This document shows positions 28,292 to 37,668 of a stretch of DNA of 64,000 bases, in pieces. The position numbers were made by a program, and so were the translations under genes. Numbering within the stretch: position 1 is the stretch's first letter; the number at the start of each line of letters is the position of its first letter. The notes beneath the pieces were generated by a model. That model was given only the letters and a program-made list of their open reading frames with translations, made no database searches and had not been told where the DNA came from. This stretch comes from Bog-756 sp963710495 (GTDB lineage: Bacteria > Actinomycetota > Acidimicrobiia > Acidimicrobiales > RAAP-2), in contig CAVQAI010000009.1 in assembly GCA_963710495.1 (NCBI GenBank), positions 62,001 through 126,000 on the forward strand, given 5' to 3'.

Positions 28292-29926
28292 TCAGCGGTC
28301 GGCCTTGGTCTCGACTTCGACGACGTCGAACGCCCCCTCGGCGTAGCGGGCGCGCAGCACCTTCTTGTCGAACTTGCCCACGCTGGTCTTCGGCACCTCC
28401 TCGACGAAGACCCACCGCTCCGGGAGCCACCAGCGGCTCACCCGGCCGCTCAGGAAGTCGAGCAGCTCCGGGGCCCCGGCCGCGGTATCAGACTCGAGCA
28501 CCACTGCCACCAGCGGTCGCTCACTCCAGCGCTCGTCGGGCACGGCGATGACCGCCGCCTCCACCACGCCGGGATGGGCCATCACCTCGTTCTCGAGCTC
28601 GACCGAGGAGATCCACTCGCCGCCGGACTTGATCACGTCCTTGGTCCGGTCGCTGATCTGCATGTAGCCCCGCCCGTCCAGGGACCCGATGTCACCGGTC
28701 CGGAGCCAGCCGTCGTGGAATCGTTCGGGCGAGGGATCCTTGTAGTACGAGCCGGTGATCCATGGCCCGCGTACCTCGAACTCGCCCACCGACACGCCGT
28801 CGTTCCCGAGGACCGAGCCGTCCTCGCCCACCACCCGGACCTCGACGCCGGGCACCACTCGGCCCGTCTTCGCCCGCCAGTCCATCTCCTCCTCGGGTGA
28901 GGTTCCCCGCGGCGGCAGGGCCAGGGCACACAGGGGGCTCGTCTCGGTCATCCCCCAGCCCTGGATCATCTCGATGCCCAGCTCCTCCTGGAACCGCTCG
29001 ATGAGTTGCCGGGGGACCGCCGCCCCCCCGGCAGTGATCATCCGGAGGGAGGAGAGGTCCACCTCGTGGGTCTGGGCGTAGCGCAAGACGTCGTTCCAGA
29101 TGGTGGGCACACCGGCCGACAGGGTCGGGCGGTGGCGCTCGATCATGGCCGTCAAGGGCTCGGCCTGCAGGAACTGCTGGGGCATGATCATGTCCGCCCC
29201 GGTGAGGAACCCGCCGTAAGGGGTCCCCCAGGCGTTGGCGTGGAACATGGGCACGATCGAGAGGACCCGGTCCCGCTCGTTGATGCCGAGCGACGACCCC
29301 GACGTGATGGCCAGCGTGTGCAGATAGGTCGACCGGTGGCTGTAGACGACGCCCTTGGGGTTGCCGGTGGTCCCCGACGTGTAGCACATGGCCGCGGCCT
29401 GGCGCTCGTCGAAGATGGGCCATTCGTAGCCGGGCTCCTCGGCGGCCAGCCAGTCGTCGTAGGCGATCGTGTCGCCCAACGCGTCGGCGTCCCCCGGGCC
29501 GGCCACCACGATGTGCTTGACCGTGGTCAGCTGGTCCCGGACCCGGGCCAAAAGCGGCACCAGGGTGGCGTCCACGATGATCACCTGGTCCTCGGCATGG
29601 TTGATCACGAAGGCCAGCTGCTCGGGGAACAGCCGGAGGTTGAGGGTGTGGAGCACGGCGCCGATCCCCGGGATGCCCAGGTAGGCCTCGAGGTGGGTCT
29701 GGTTGTTCCACAGGAACGTGCCCACCCGGTCGCCGTCACCGATCCCCAGCCGTTCGAGCGCCTTGGCCAGCTGCTCGGCCCGGGATGCCACCTCGGCGAA
29801 CGTGGCCTCCACCGACTCGCCGGCCGGCCCCACGATGGTGATGACCCGGCTGTCCCCGTAGACGTCCTGGCCGTGCCGGAGAATCCCGCTGATCAACAGC
29901 GGAGCGTCCTGCATGGTACTGAGCAC
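28292..29926 (-). CDS. Fatty-acyl-CoA synthetase (AMP-dependent ligase)
   Basis: A 544-residue ANL-superfamily ligase. AMP-binding motif CYTSGTTGNPKGVVYSHRS, then QGWGMTETSPLC, the hinge DGWLRTGDIGSLDGRGYMQI, and the C-terminal catalytic lysine in KTSVGKFDKKVLR. It activates a fatty acid to acyl-AMP and then acyl-CoA; the sequence resembles medium-chain (AlkK/FadD-like) enzymes. GTG 29926 is supported by GGGGAGG 8 bp upstream; ATG 29914 is the alternative. Divergent from the wall-hydrolase gene across 203 bp. Confidence 0.92.
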   Translation of the reverse strand: MLSTMQDAPLLISGILRHGQDVYGDSRVITIVGPAGESVEATFAEVASRAEQLAKALERLGIGDGDRVGTFLWNNQTHLEAYLGIPGIGAVLHTLNLRLFPEQLAFVINHAEDQVIIVDATLVPLLARVRDQLTTVKHIVVAGPGDADALGDTIAYDDWLAAEEPGYEWPIFDERQAAAMCYTSGTTGNPKGVVYSHRSTYLHTLAITSGSSLGINERDRVLSIVPMFHANAWGTPYGGFLTGADMIMPQQFLQAEPLTAMIERHRPTLSAGVPTIWNDVLRYAQTHEVDLSSLRMITAGGAAVPRQLIERFQEELGIEMIQGWGMTETSPLCALALPPRGTSPEEEMDWRAKTGRVVPGVEVRVVGEDGSVLGNDGVSVGEFEVRGPWITGSYYKDPSPERFHDGWLRTGDIGSLDGRGYMQISDRTKDVIKSGGEWISSVELENEVMAHPGVVEAAVIAVPDERWSERPLVAVVLESDTAAGAPELLDFLSGRVSRWWLPERWVFVEEVPKTSVGKFDKKVLRARYAEGAFDVVEVETKADR

Positions 29927-30129
29927 GATGGATCCTCCCCGGTCCGACGCCGGCCCACCCGGATGGTCGAGCTTAGACCCCGGCCTCGCCCGTCATCCGT
30001 TGTCACCGCACTCGGCCGGTGGTTTACTGGTCCGGCCCGGCGGACCCGGTTGCCCTTCGGCCGGCTCCGGCCGCCGTCCTCTCTGAGCGAGTCGCTCACG
30101 TCGACCGACCGTCACCGAGAGGCAGTGCC

Positions 30130-31035
30130 ATGGGCAAATGGCTGGCCGCGGCGCTCCTGGCCGCCGCGGCACTGGTGGCCCTGCCCGTGCTGGTGGTGAT
30201 CGTGGCCACCGGCGGGGCCGGGGTGAGCGACCCCGCCACCCCCGACCCGAGCGTTCCCGGCTCGGGGGGCATCGGGCCCGGCGCGGCCCTCCCGCCGGGC
30301 TGGCTGACGCTCTACCAGCAGGCGGCCACCACCTGTCCGGGGCTGTCCTGGTCGGTCCTGGCCGCGGTCGGCACCGTCGAAAGCGGCAGCGGCCAGTCGA
30401 ACGCACCCGGCGTCTGGTCGGGAGCCAACCCGGCCGGGGCCGAGGGCCCGATGCAATTCGAGCCGTCCACCTTCGCCGCCCATGCCACCGTCGGGCCGTC
30501 GGGGGCCCGTCCCGCCTCCCCCTACGACCCGGTCGACGCGGTCTACACCGCCGCCGCCCTGCTCTGCGCCGACGGTGCCGGCTCGCCGGCCACCCTGCGG
30601 GCGGCCGTCCTCGACTACAACCACGACGACGGCTACGCCGACACGGTCCTCACCTTGGCCCTCGGCTTCGAGGCCGACCCGGCTGCCTCGGGCACGGTGG
30701 TAGCGGCCCTGTCGTTCGCCGCCCGCCAGCTGAACGCCCCCTACCTCTGGGGCGGCACCGGGCCCGGTGGCTTCGACTGCTCGGGGCTGTCGCAAGCCGC
30801 CTACGGAGCCGCCGGGATCGCTCTTCCCCGGGTGGCCCAGCAGCAGTTCGACGCCGGGCCGGCCGTCCCCCCCGGCTCCGCCGTCGAGCCCGGTGACCTG
30901 ATCTTCTTCGGGGACGGTCCCGCCACGGTCGACCATGTGGGTCTCTACGTGGGCGGGGGCGAGATGATCGAGGCGCCCCGTACGCAGGGTGACCGACGTT
31001 TGGAGCTCCCATTTAGCTTCGTGATAGCCGCCTGA
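30130..31035 (+). CDS. Secreted wall hydrolase: transglycosylase-like plus NlpC/P60 domain
   Basis: 301 residues. An N-terminal membrane anchor/signal (about 3-27) is followed by a Pro/Gly linker. Next is a lytic-transglycosylase-like domain (about 58-180) with Glu84 in GTVESGSG. The NlpC/P60 domain has Cys217 in GGFDCSGLSQAAYG and His269 in TVDHVGLYVGGGEMIEAP. It would cut peptidoglycan in the envelope. The last 20 codons after EAP (RTQGDRRLELPFSFVIAA) do not look like a normal NlpC/P60 end and match the dispersed repeat found at 35.0, 38.0 and 43.4 kb, so the natural C-terminus may have been replaced. Confidence 0.9.
   Translation: MGKWLAAALLAAAALVALPVLVVIVATGGAGVSDPATPDPSVPGSGGIGPGAALPPGWLTLYQQAATTCPGLSWSVLAAVGTVESGSGQSNAPGVWSGANPAGAEGPMQFEPSTFAAHATVGPSGARPASPYDPVDAVYTAAALLCADGAGSPATLRAAVLDYNHDDGYADTVLTLALGFEADPAASGTVVAALSFAARQLNAPYLWGGTGPGGFDCSGLSQAAYGAAGIALPRVAQQQFDAGPAVPPGSAVEPGDLIFFGDGPATVDHVGLYVGGGEMIEAPRTQGDRRLELPFSFVIAA
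30970..31035 (+). repeat. Dispersed repeat, copy A (3' end of the NlpC/P60 gene)
   Basis: From GAGGCGCCCCGTACGCAGGG to the TGA stop, this 66-bp stretch matches copies B, C and D at most positions (core ACCGACGTTTGGAGCT). It lacks the left palindrome arm found in B-D because hydrolase codons take its place. Confidence 0.75.
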
Positions 31036-31148
31036 GCAGCCCGATTCTGCTCAGATATGCGCAGCCCGCCTGCCCCTGACCGAAGCGTTTGCCAAGAAGT
31101 CTCAATCAGGCACTTATGGGCGAGGGATGCGGACCGCGTTCTCGGCGC

Positions 31149-32910
31149 TCACCCGAAAGAGGCCGCGGCGACAACGGGTTTGTTCAACTGGGAACCTCCC
31201 ATCGAGCCAAGGAATGGCGCAGTTCCATAAGAGAACACGCCGCCGTCAGAGGCGACCAGCCAGTATCCGAGATCATCGTCGCGGGCGGTCATGGCGACCA
31301 CCGGGGCGTTGAGGTGCATGGCGCCGGTCGAGCCAAGGAAGGGAGCGAAGAAAGTGAAGACTCCGCCATCGCTCGCCACCAGCCAGTAGCCGCCGGTGGC
31401 GATGTCCACGGCCAGGCCCACCACGGGCCTGTTGAGCGGTTTGCCTCCCACGGACCCCCGGAAGGGGGCGTCGCCGAAGGTGAACACGCCGCCGTCGCTG
31501 GCCACCAGGTAGTAGCCCAGGTTGTCCGAGGTCACGGCGATGCCGACCACCGGAGCATTCAGAGGTTTGCCAGCCATGGAGCCTTGAGAATGGGCGTCAC
31601 CGAAGGGGAACACGCTGCCGTCTGCCCCCACTAGGTAGTACCCGCCACCGTCTGGCGTCGCGGCCATGCCGACGATGGGCGCCGCGGGCGGGTGGGCGCC
31701 CAAGGAGCCGAAGAATGGTGCTCCGTAGGAGTACACGCCGCCGTCGGAGCCGACCAACCAGTAACCGCCGGCCGGGGTGCCGGCCATGCCCACCACCGGG
31801 GCGTTGAGGTGGGTGTTTGCCCCCGAGCCCTGGAAGGTGGCCGCTCCGAAGGTAAAGACTCCCCCATCGGCGGCGCCCAGCCAGTAGCCGAGGTCGGCCT
31901 CAGCGGGGGGGATCGCTTCCTTGCAATCAGTCTCAGTCTGCGTCCCGCCGACAATGTCGGTGTTCCAGCCGGTAAAGGCGTTGCAGTTCAACGTCGCGGT
32001 CGAGCTGGGAGAATCCACCTCCACTCCGAAGCCGAAATTGTCGGCCACGTCCGGGGCGGTCCGTCCGATCTGATTTCCGTCGATGATGACGCCGGTACTG
32101 TCGGCGGCCACGGCCACGCCGATGTCGGTCCCGGCGCCCGTGATCGTGTCGCCGCTCAAGGTGACGTTGGTCGCCCCGAATAGGAGCACGGCCGTGTTGG
32201 AGCTCATGACACCGCCGTAGCCGTTGCCGTAGATGGTACTGCCCGAGGTCGTGCCCGTGGCACCGCCTATGGTAGACCAGTCCGTTCTGACCGGTGGTCC
32301 TCGTGGGCAGGGACGCGGGGGGTCCGATAGTGCTACCCGAGACGTTCATGGTCATCCCCGACGCCTGGATCCCGTTCTTGTTGTAGCCGCTGACGGTGGT
32401 GCCGGTGATCGTGAGGGTCTGACCAGCAGTTCCGGTTGCGACGATCGCCCGCCCAACTTGACAGTTGCTGTTCTCCGTTATCCCCGTGAGAGTTACGTTG
32501 ATCACCGACCCGCCCGCACCGTTGAAGAAGATGCCGTTCAACGTGGCCCTGCAAGATCGGGGTGGTCTTGTGAACCCCGTGCCCATGATCGTCAGGTTCT
32601 CGATGCTCATCGACGTCCCACCGGCAGCGTTGGTCAGCACGGAGCCGTCGAAGGACCCGGGGGTGGCGTCGTGGGCGGTGATCGTGAATCCGGCGCCATT
32701 GAGGGTGACCCCGTCTGGAATCGTGAGCGGTACCGTCGTGTCACAGTCGGCCGTGAGAGTGAAAGTGGAACCGCTCAGCGTTCCGGGGCATGCGGTCTCG
32801 ATACTCGGGTCGATGGCCGCCGCCACGCCGCCCGGCATCGCAACTGGGAGAGCCGTGGCCGAAATAAGAATCGCGGCCGGGACGAGCCCGCTTCGGAGTC
32901 GTAACACCAT
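31149..32910 (-). pseudogene. Secreted beta-helix plus YWLVASDGG-repeat protein, frameshifted
   Basis: Reads right to left in two frames. From ATG 32910 there is a clear signal peptide (VLRLRSGLVPAAILISATA...), then a beta-helix-like region with TLTITGTTVSGYNKNGIQAS. Near 32270-32340 the sense frame shifts by one base. The continuation (from about 32270 to stop 31149) finishes the beta-helix and adds six repeats of about 48 residues (GGYWLVASDGGVFTFG type). Such repeats are common in surface proteins of Acidimicrobiia. It is either a broken gene or a one-base sequencing error; both halves otherwise look intact. Function unknown, probably envelope-exposed. Confidence 0.75.
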
Positions 32911-32988
32911 GACCTCCCGAGCGATCCCCACCACGTACCGCGTTCGATTGCTACACCCGTCGGCGGCGACGTGGCAAATAAATCGAAG

Positions 32989-33723
32989 TCATGTGGCGGC
33001 GAGGATCCGCTCGTAAATCTCGCGGGTGGCAGGGCTGGGCGAAACGCCAAGTTGGTCCCGGAGGCGCTCGCTGAGTTGGCTATAGACGTGCAACGCCTCG
33101 GCGAGGTTGCTCTGAGCGGCGAGAGCTTCCATCACATACCGGTACCCACTCTCCCGCAGTGGTGCGAGCTGCATCAATTGGTGGCCGGCCCGAACCGCCG
33201 CGGCCAGCTCTGTTCCGCCGATGCCGAGTCCCGCTGCTGCGTAGCACTCAAGCGCACGGAGGCGGAGGACGTTCAGCTGGTGCCGGACCTCATCGATCCA
33301 CGGTGCATCCTCTCCGGAGAGGAATTCCCGCTCGGAGACGAAGAGAGCGGTCAATGTGGGTGCCCAGGCTCGTCGCCATTGTTCCTGGGCGACGGCCGAC
33401 TCAGCTCGGTGGATTGCCTCGACAGCGGCTTCGAAGTCCACCCAGGCATCCTCGAGGCACAGTCGGAGGGCAGATCGACCGTCGATCACCTCGGCACCGA
33501 ACACTCGGCGGAGCTTCGACAGCAGTGGATTGAGCCGCACATCCATGGCGGCAGGGTCGGGTTCGAGCCACAGCGCTTCCGCCATTTCGTCGCGAGACAC
33601 CTGACGATGGCGATTGACCACGAGATACGTGAACAGGAGCCGCCCCTGTCGACCGGGCAGGCGGGATTCGACGCTCTGACCGTCTCGCTCGACGGCCAGT
33701 CGCCCGCAGATCTGGATCCGCAT
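32989..33723 (-). CDS. SARP-like regulator (winged HTH + BTAD)
   Basis: About 244 residues from ATG 33723 (an alternative start lies 27 bp upstream). The N-terminus has an OmpR-like winged helix (QICGRLAVERDGQSVESRLPGRQGRLLFTYL; DEMAEALWLEP). The rest is a BTAD helical domain (WRRAWAPTLTALFVSEREFL; LRESGYRYVMEALAAQSNLAEAL; YERILA). These proteins activate transcription of nearby operons, often for secondary metabolism or surface functions. It sits 78 bp upstream of the secreted repeat protein on the same strand, a likely target (inference). Confidence 0.87.
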   Translation of the reverse strand: MRIQICGRLAVERDGQSVESRLPGRQGRLLFTYLVVNRHRQVSRDEMAEALWLEPDPAAMDVRLNPLLSKLRRVFGAEVIDGRSALRLCLEDAWVDFEAAVEAIHRAESAVAQEQWRRAWAPTLTALFVSEREFLSGEDAPWIDEVRHQLNVLRLRALECYAAAGLGIGGTELAAAVRAGHQLMQLAPLRESGYRYVMEALAAQSNLAEALHVYSQLSERLRDQLGVSPSPATREIYERILAAT

Positions 33724-33795
33724 TGACGGGTACGACGACGGCAAGGTCACGCCAACATTGTGGCAATACGCTGATCAGGACACCAAGGAGGTGCG

Positions 33796-33955
33796 ATGGC
33801 GAAGCTGATTCGATGTGAGTGCGGGTATGTGGCCCGTGCGGACAGTGACGACCAGGTCATCGGCGCAGATCCGTGGCCATATGGCCACCGACCATCCAGC
33901 CCTGCTCGACACGGTGAGTCAGAAGGACCTGCTCAGCTGGATCCAGGTCGAGTAG
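33796..33955 (+). pseudogene. DUF1059-like small protein with a one-base frameshift
   Basis: ATG 33796, preceded by AAGGAGGTGCG, starts MAKLIRCECGYVARADSDDQVI. The sense then continues one frame over as IRGHMATDHPALLDTVSQKD...WIQVE to a stop at 33953. The Cys-x-Cys head and the HMATDHP stretch fit DUF1059-type small proteins. The 160-bp span is one base too long; the likely site is the GGCGCAG around 33870. The strong ribosome site suggests a recently intact gene or a sequence error. Confidence 0.55.
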
Positions 33956-34166
33956 CCGTCTCCGCCCATCAGGGCTGCCGGGTCAGCTCCTGCATTCGTC
34001 CGAGCACACCCACCCGAGCACCGCCCGCCAAGGTTTTGCCAACGTAGCAACAATCTCGTCGATGTACGACTGTCTCACTGCGAGGCCATCTTCGAATTCT
34101 GGGAGGCGCAATGAGCACGACATCGACGATCGATGGAGGCAACGACAGCCAGAACCTCGACGGGGG

Positions 34167-34976
34167 GTGCTGGTCGACCCCGCCTGGTTGGCCGCCCATC
34201 TTGCCGATCCCCGCATCCGGGTAGTCGAGATCGACGTGAGTCCGACGGCCTATGACGACTGGCATGTGGAGGGTGCGGTGCTGTGGAACGTATACACCGA
34301 CCTCAAGGACTCCGAGTACCACCTGTTGGACCGTACGGCATTCCAGCATCTCCTCGAGCGCTCGGGGATCGACTCGGCCTCCATCGTCGTGTTCTATGGC
34401 TACGCCCCTGCCTTGGGGTTCTGGCTCACCAAGCTCTACGGACATACGGACGCACGGATTCTGGACTGTTCACGCGACACGTGGCGCCAGGAAGGTCATC
34501 CGTCGGGCACCGGCGCGCCGCGACCCATACCAACTGACTACCGACTGGTGGAGGAGGACACACGTCTGCGGGCTGACCATGTGGCGGTGAAGGAGGCGAT
34601 CGGCAAGCCCTCGATCATGCTCCTCGATGTCCGCTCCGGAGCCGAGTACCGCGGCGAACGGTTCTGGCCCTCAGGAGGGTCGGAGCCCGGCGGCAGGGCT
34701 GGGCATGTTCCCTCGGCCGTTCACCAACCCATCGGGGACCTCTTCGACAACCGCGGAGCATTCAAGCCCCTTCGGGAACTCCGTCGGATCTTCGCGACTA
34801 TCGGGGAACACGTCGAGGACGAGGACGAGCTCATCACCTATTGCACCATCGGGGGGCGCGCCTCCACCGCCTGGTTCGTGTTCACCTACTTGCTCGGGCG
34901 AGACCACGTCCGCGTCTACGACGGCTCATGGGCCGAGTGGGGGCGGATACCTGACGCCCCGGTCGATGCACCCTGA
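34167..34976 (+). CDS. Sulfurtransferase with two rhodanese domains
   Basis: Thiosulfate/3-mercaptopyruvate sulfurtransferase type. The N-terminal inactive rhodanese domain has IDVSPTAYDDWHVEGAVLWN. The C-terminal domain has MLLDVRSGAEYRGE and the active loop YCTIGGRASTAWFV with its catalytic Cys. The frame is open from 34062, but GTG 34167 is where conserved sequence begins. A better ribosome site and ATG (GGGAGGCGCA, ATG 34111) lie in another frame joined by a run of six G (34162-34167), so the true N-terminus may be lost through a homopolymer frameshift. Repeat copy B starts 16 bp after the stop. Confidence 0.85.
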   Translation: MLVDPAWLAAHLADPRIRVVEIDVSPTAYDDWHVEGAVLWNVYTDLKDSEYHLLDRTAFQHLLERSGIDSASIVVFYGYAPALGFWLTKLYGHTDARILDCSRDTWRQEGHPSGTGAPRPIPTDYRLVEEDTRLRADHVAVKEAIGKPSIMLLDVRSGAEYRGERFWPSGGSEPGGRAGHVPSAVHQPIGDLFDNRGAFKPLRELRRIFATIGEHVEDEDELITYCTIGGRASTAWFVFTYLLGRDHVRVYDGSWAEWGRIPDAPVDAP

Positions 34977-34992
34977 GTTGACCAGCCGACGT

Positions 34993-35173
34993 CGTCGGTA
35001 CCGGTGCCGGCGAGGTGGCTGAGGCGCCCCACACGCGAGGGTACCGACGTTTGGAGCTTCCCTTCAGTTTCGAAGTCGCTGCCTGAACGGAGCCGAAGGA
35101 GGCCTTCGCGGTGATTTTGGATCCAGCCGAACAGCCCAATCGGCGGGTTACCCCTGCCCCACAACAGCATGTC
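34993..35173 (+). repeat. Dispersed repeat, copy B
   Basis: The left arm CGTCGGTACC (34993-35002) pairs perfectly with GGTACCGACG (35040-35049). Then come TTTGGAGCTTCCCTTCAG and a TGA (35084), followed by about 87 bp that also match copy D (for example ACAGCCCAATCGGCGGGTTA in B). In one frame it reads GAGEVAEAPHT then RRLELPFSFEVAA-stop, like the hydrolase end. It lies between the rhodanese and dsrE modules. Confidence 0.75.
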
Positions 35174-35196
35174 GGGGATACCTGCGTTCGGGTGGA

Positions 35197-35565
35197 TCAG
35201 TAGTTGAAAACCAGGGCCCCACCTTGGGTGAACTCGTAGACCGACGGTGCTCCTTTGACTTCGGCACCCGGCACCCAGGCGGCCGATTCGAGATTGCGAG
35301 TTTTGACGCAGACAGGACACGCGAAGAAGCGGCCACCTTTCTCTACGTACTCGGCGTGAAGGTCCTTGATGGACGGTGCTCCGGGCACGGAGAGTGCGTC
35401 CGAATAGCCCTCGGTAGCGATATAGATCCCATCTTTGGTGAGCCACATGACGACCTGCTTGCCAGCGCGCAGACCCTCGACTCCGAGCAGGTAACCGATC
35501 AGCACGGACTCGGGATCGTCGGCGCCATGGGTTTGGCCGATTACAACCTTGTCGTCCGCTGCCAT
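35197..35565 (-). CDS. DsrE-family protein
   Basis: 122 residues. It begins KVVIGQTHGADDPESVLIGY and has GKQVVMWLTKDGIYIAT and GGRFFACPVCVKTRNL, which fits the DsrE/DsrF-like fold with a Cys-x-x-Cys in the usual active-site loop. Relatives carry persulfide sulfur or act with sulfurtransferases. A GGAAGAGG site lies 6 bp before the ATG. It is close to the rhodanese gene but on the opposite strand and across repeat copy B, so a shared role is only suggested. Confidence 0.85.
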   Translation of the reverse strand: MAADDKVVIGQTHGADDPESVLIGYLLGVEGLRAGKQVVMWLTKDGIYIATEGYSDALSVPGAPSIKDLHAEYVEKGGRFFACPVCVKTRNLESAAWVPGAEVKGAPSVYEFTQGGALVFNY

Positions 35566-35761
35566 TTCGCACCTCTTCCTTCCGCTAGGTTGGAGGACCC
35601 TACTATCGCCGCGCGAGAATACTCAGCGCAACGTGGTCCTGCCCTTTCCAACGCGTTGGCGCCGACGGGGCGCGAAGACCACGTCGTCACGCAAAGTCTG
35701 TTGGACTCCAGGTGGCTGTCCGTCATATCGTTCCGGAAGGCGTCTGATCGCGAGGTGGGAA

Positions 35762-36112
35762 ATGAGCGGCCGAAAACTGAGAACTGATGAATCTGTGCTT
35801 GTGGTGAGGCCGTCGCGCCTCGTCCGGTTGCCTCGCTACTTGTTCAGCCTCGGCCTCTACGGGATCTGGCGGAAGCGGGATACCTGCGTTGTAACCGATC
35901 GTCGGATGCTCCTCGGCAAGGGACTGCTGAACCGAAGGGAACGGTCGATCCCGATTCCCCGCGTCAACGATGTCTCATATATGCGGCGTTGGCTGGCCAG
36001 TTACGCCGACGTCCTTGTCGACACCAAGAAGGGACAGGAACTGGTGCGGGTCGGTCCACTCACACACCGCCAGGCCCATCGCTTCACCTCGGAGTTGCAA
36101 GACCGGATCTAG
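35762..36112 (+). CDS. Bacterial PH-domain (bPH2) protein
   Basis: 116 residues from ATG 35762 with GAGGTG upstream. Features of DUF304/bPH2: ESVLVVRPSRLVRLPRYL, CVVTDRRMLLGKGLLNRRERSIPI and VNDVSYMRRWLASYADVLVDT. There is one weakly hydrophobic segment near residues 23-35. Usually membrane-associated; precise role unknown. It is divergent from dsrE across 196 bp that contain no gene. Confidence 0.78.
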   Translation: MSGRKLRTDESVLVVRPSRLVRLPRYLFSLGLYGIWRKRDTCVVTDRRMLLGKGLLNRRERSIPIPRVNDVSYMRRWLASYADVLVDTKKGQELVRVGPLTHRQAHRFTSELQDRI

Positions 36113-36444
36113 TTTCGAAGGGCTCGGTCCTTGGACTATCCAAGGATCTCGTAAAACCAGATCTATCGCCACGAGGTCATGCGCTCGCTCCTCAAATCGA
36201 GTCTCCGGACATCTTCTGGTAGATCAACCCGTATCCCCGATGTTCCGCTCGGAGGCACCTGATGGCCGCCGGCCCCGCTCCCGGCGATCTGGGATTACCC
36301 GCGTCTGCAACCTCACGAGACCAAGGGCGGCCGAAATGTGGCAACCCCGTCAGGTTCGCCGAATCCTGGCCTGGGCGCTGTGTGATGTTGCGAGGGGATA
36401 GGTGACAGGGGGGTAGAAACGTCCTAACGAGACCCAGCCAGGTT
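36113..36444. other. Intergenic, no supported feature
   Basis: 332 bp between convergent genes, of lower GC than the housekeeping flanks. Open frames here lack ribosome sites and family sequence. No terminator-like hairpin stands out. Confidence 0.6.
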
Positions 36445-37668
36445 CTAAACATGCGGTTTGGGGCTGGCTACCGGCGATTGCTGACCCCGCCCGGACAACA
36501 ACCCCACCAGCCCCACCACCGCCAAGGTGATGAGCACCACCACCACGGCAACCAATGTGGTGGGGTTGGTCCAGATCACCAGGACCAGCAGGCCGACGGC
36601 GAGGACCGTCCACTGCAGGGCTGTGCGGTGGCGCGCCACGAAGTCGTGGACCGGCCCTCCGGTCATCCACGACGGCATCCGCCGCGAGCTGAGCTTGGCC
36701 CGGACCCACCGGTTGCCAGCCACGACGCCCACGATGGCGGTGATGGCGGCCAGCAGCAGGACAAGCCGTAGAGTGTTCTTCAGGGTCGCCGTCACGATGT
36801 CGAGGACCGCCGCCTGGGCCTGCGGCGACTGGGGCGGATGGACTCCCGACAGGTACTGGTTCCGGATGACGGCCAGGACCACAAGAACGATGGCCATTGA
36901 TAGGGCGAGTCCGGTGGCGGCCCGCACCAGGCCGCGTCGGCGGTTGCGTGCGAGGACGATCGAGATGGCGAACAACAGCAGGGAAACGATGGGGAGTGCG
37001 ATGGCCAACTTGTTGAGGAAGTTGACCAGGCGCTGAATCTTGACGAGGTCCTCGGACTGGAACAGGACGTAGTTGAGCCCCTTCACCGCCGGCACCTTGT
37101 CGAAGACGGTGATGCCCTTGGCGTCCAGATCCTTCTTGACGGTCAGTTCCACCTGGGAGAGGTCGATGGTGACCTTCCCGTTCTTGCTGCTCACCGCGCC
37201 CTGGGTCGACCCGGTCAGCACGTTGACCAGCTGCTTGTGGGACGACCGGTTGAGTCCCACCCAGAGCTTCTCGAACTGCGGTGACTGGACTGCTTTCAGT
37301 GTGATCGAGTAGGTGGTGTTCTTGACCTCTGAGGTGATGGGTGTGGCCAGAAAGCCCGCCTTCGGGGGCAGGGCGTTCTTGACCCGCTGATTCAGATCGG
37401 TGCGGGCGATCAACTCCTCGCTCACCCGGGTGGCGATCTGGGTCTGGATGACCGGATCGGAGGCCAGCGGGGCCATCGTCTTCACATAGGCGTCGGTGTT
37501 GAGCAGCTGGTTCCGAGCGAAGACCACCACCACCGACACCACGGCCAGCAGGCAGGCCAGCACCAGCAACACCCACGAGGTGATCCGCCGCCACCGGGGG
37601 CCCTTGGCCGGTCCCTGGTTCCCCTTGGCTTCGGCCTCTTGGAAATCTTCGTTCCCCGTCGCTTCCAT
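36445..37668 (-). CDS. Multi-span membrane protein of unknown function
   Basis: 407 residues from ATG 37668. A charged N-terminus is followed by one helix (about 29-51) and a large, probably extracytoplasmic domain (about 52-225, with NTDAYVKTMAPLASDPVIQ). Then come four or so hydrophobic segments (about 226-245, 255-272, 303-322, 352-390). The organisation and the NTDAYV...DPVI sequence resemble a conserved actinobacterial integral membrane family without known function. It stands alone; repeat copy C lies about 280 bp upstream of its start. Confidence 0.8.
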   Translation of the reverse strand: MEATGNEDFQEAEAKGNQGPAKGPRWRRITSWVLLVLACLLAVVSVVVVFARNQLLNTDAYVKTMAPLASDPVIQTQIATRVSEELIARTDLNQRVKNALPPKAGFLATPITSEVKNTTYSITLKAVQSPQFEKLWVGLNRSSHKQLVNVLTGSTQGAVSSKNGKVTIDLSQVELTVKKDLDAKGITVFDKVPAVKGLNYVLFQSEDLVKIQRLVNFLNKLAIALPIVSLLLFAISIVLARNRRRGLVRAATGLALSMAIVLVVLAVIRNQYLSGVHPPQSPQAQAAVLDIVTATLKNTLRLVLLLAAITAIVGVVAGNRWVRAKLSSRRMPSWMTGGPVHDFVARHRTALQWTVLAVGLLVLVIWTNPTTLVAVVVVLITLAVVGLVGLLSGRGQQSPVASPKPHV

